Below are positions 62,828 to 64,000 of a stretch of 64,000 bases of DNA, one piece after another. A program made the translations under genes and the position numbers. Below the pieces are notes generated by a model. The model saw only the letters and a program-made list of their open reading frames with translations. It ran no database searches and had not been told where the DNA came from. The stretch lies in NCBI GenBank assembly GCA_022791575.1, contig JAAVZI010000002.1, forward strand, positions 62,001-126,000, written 5' to 3'. The DNA is from Lachnospiraceae bacterium. GTDB taxonomy: Bacteria > Bacillota > Clostridia > Lachnospirales > Lachnospiraceae. Position 1 is the first letter of the stretch. Every line of letters begins with the position of its first letter.

Positions 62828-64000
62828 TTAGGAAGGGATTTTGGGAAATACAGTGATAGTAAATTCTGTAGATTCCAGCTGATTTTTCTTTGCTTGACTA
62901 TCTTTCTGGTATTCGACGTGGTTGATAACTTTTTTTAGCATATCGTTTTTTTCCTGGGCATTTGGCAGGGTGTCATAGCATGCGATCAGGTTTTCAACTT
63001 CCGGGATAAATTCAGAAAGAATTTTTGTTTGCTGTATTTGTTCCTGATAAGTCTGCTGTAAATGTTCTAGTGCAGAGTTTTTTTCAGAGATGGCAGCATT
63101 TAATGTTTTATTTCGTTCCAGAAATATTTCATTGGAATAGATTCCCTGTTCCAGAAGATCATATGTTCTGGTAATTTGATGTTTCAGGCTTTCTATTTCC
63201 TTTTCCAGAGACTGCATGGAATCGGACAAGACGATCAGATGTTCAGATTCTGTCTGAAGTTTTCGATTGTCATAGTCTGTATGGTATTCCTGAAGCCAGT
63301 CCTTCATCCATTTGATGATGGAGGATTCCAGAATATATATGGGTGAAGATACATTTTTACAGTAACGGTTCGGACAGGAAAGGGAATAGATTTCTTTATT
63401 TCTATGGGCTCTTGTCCGGGTCATGACAGAGCCACATAATTTACATTTTACAAGGCCGGTTAATGGATTTTTTAGTGTATTGCTGGATGTTACATGATAA
63501 TTGCCATTTTTACGGATCAATTGCGCCTGATCGTAGAGCTCCTGTGAAATGATTGCTTTATGTATCCCATCTACAAGGATGAAATTGTCGCTATGGGTCC
63601 GTTCTTTTTTTATTTTTCCATCGATGAGCTGTTTGGTTTCTTTTTTATATCCCCAGCGGATCTTGCCAGTGTATACCGGATTGGTTAAGATATCCCGGAT
63701 TGTGGTTACGGACCAGATCTTGCCAGAGCGGGGCTTGATACCCAGTTCATCCAGCTTCTTGGCAATCCGGTATTGGCCAAGACGTTCTTTTCCAGTATCA
63801 GATGGAATTCCATTTACATAAAGGTCATAAATATATTGGACAACTCTGGCAGCTTCGTCTTTGATTTCCAAAGTATAGCCTTTTCCATGGGGAAGTTTTA
63901 CCTTTTCATATCCATAAGGAGCTGTGCTGCCAATATATTTTCCTTCCGTTGCGGATGCAGTGCGTCCTCTTTGGATTCGCCGGTTAATCGTCTTATATTC
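62828..64000 (-). CDS. Large serine recombinase (5' partial)
   Basis: 391 residues visible; the frame is open to the right edge, so the N-terminal catalytic serine domain lies outside. Visible parts: GKYIGSTAPYGYEKVKL, the Recombinase domain (AARVVQYIYDLYVNGIPSDT, LDELGIKPRSGKIWSVTTIR, ILTNPVYTGKIRWG), the zinc ribbon (CKLCGSVMTRTRAH ... CPNRYC) and a coiled coil (SLEKEIESLKHQITRTYDLL). Such enzymes integrate and excise phages, conjugative elements and developmental skin-type elements. Its 3' end abuts the broken GH18 gene, as expected when the att site lies beside the recombinase gene. Confidence 0.9.
   Translation of the reverse strand, partial: EYKTINRRIQRGRTASATEGKYIGSTAPYGYEKVKLPHGKGYTLEIKDEAARVVQYIYDLYVNGIPSDTGKERLGQYRIAKKLDELGIKPRSGKIWSVTTIRDILTNPVYTGKIRWGYKKETKQLIDGKIKKERTHSDNFILVDGIHKAIISQELYDQAQLIRKNGNYHVTSSNTLKNPLTGLVKCKLCGSVMTRTRAHRNKEIYSLSCPNRYCKNVSSPIYILESSIIKWMKDWLQEYHTDYDNRKLQTESEHLIVLSDSMQSLEKEIESLKHQITRTYDLLEQGIYSNEIFLERNKTLNAAISEKNSALEHLQQTYQEQIQQTKILSEFIPEVENLIACYDTLPNAQEKNDMLKKVINHVEYQKDSQAKKNQLESTEFTITVFPKIPS

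Overview
The window reads as chromosome of a gut-type, spore-forming clostridium, most likely Lachnospiraceae. This is inferred from gene families and gene order, not from a marker gene. Base composition is AT-leaning with strong AGGAGG ribosome-binding sites. The left end keeps the Bacillus/Clostridia order ruvX - DUF1292 - (mltG) - trmR - U32, and the right half has the clostridial run recJ - relA - metallo-hydrolase - hemZ. No rRNA, tRNA or CRISPR array was seen.

Layout. (1) 1-8.3 kb: ruvX (5' cut), DUF1292, ribonuclease J, an MltG-like stub, trmR and a U32 protein (wobble-uridine modification), then a folate block: FolC fused to an HD phosphohydrolase, folP and a folB-folK fusion. (2) 8.5-11.5 kb: a sodium-coupled transporter and a PurF paralogue with a dead glutaminase site. 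(3) 11.6-20.9 kb: a wrecked Tad (type IVc) pilus locus. An XRE regulator and a CpaE-like protein survive, CpaF is cut short, the downstream pilus genes are gone, a three-gene cassette of unknown function sits between two diverged copies of one gene tail, half of a type I toxin module remains, and a giant Ig-like surface protein has lost its N-terminus. (4) 21-26.2 kb: hybrid histidine kinase, amidohydrolase, polyamine-type binding lipoprotein. (5) 26.3-41.6 kb: a minus-strand phage-tail module (fibre genes, tube, tape measure, distal tail protein, tail tip) with no capsid, portal, terminase, lysis or integrase gene. Its two operons share a duplicated promoter block of about 108 bp. A zinc-ribbon gene with its own promoter sits inside it on the opposite strand. 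(6) 41.7-52.6 kb: small metabolic genes (YhcH, nicotinamidase-like, deoB), RF3, recJ, relA, metallo-hydrolase, hemZ. (7) 53.3-56.7 kb: an ABC/FtsX exporter with visibly GC-richer codon use. (8) 57-64 kb: a scar-rich region with an internally deleted Rpn-type protein, a TnpB relic, an orphan LytTR regulator, DUF1963, 1-phosphofructokinase, and a GH18 gene cut by a large serine recombinase whose element continues past the right edge.

A family of intergenic palindromes runs through the window (about 3.4, 23.0, 23.3, 52.8 and 53.2 kb). The family keeps its loop and outer ends, while the stem between them differs from copy to copy and still base-pairs. A second, longer palindrome (46.0-46.2 kb) supplies the stop codon of RF3. 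The strongest leads are the head-less tail module with its shared promoter block, the palindrome family, the recombinase-split GH18 gene, the three-gene cassette in the pilus wreck, and the FolC-HD fusion.
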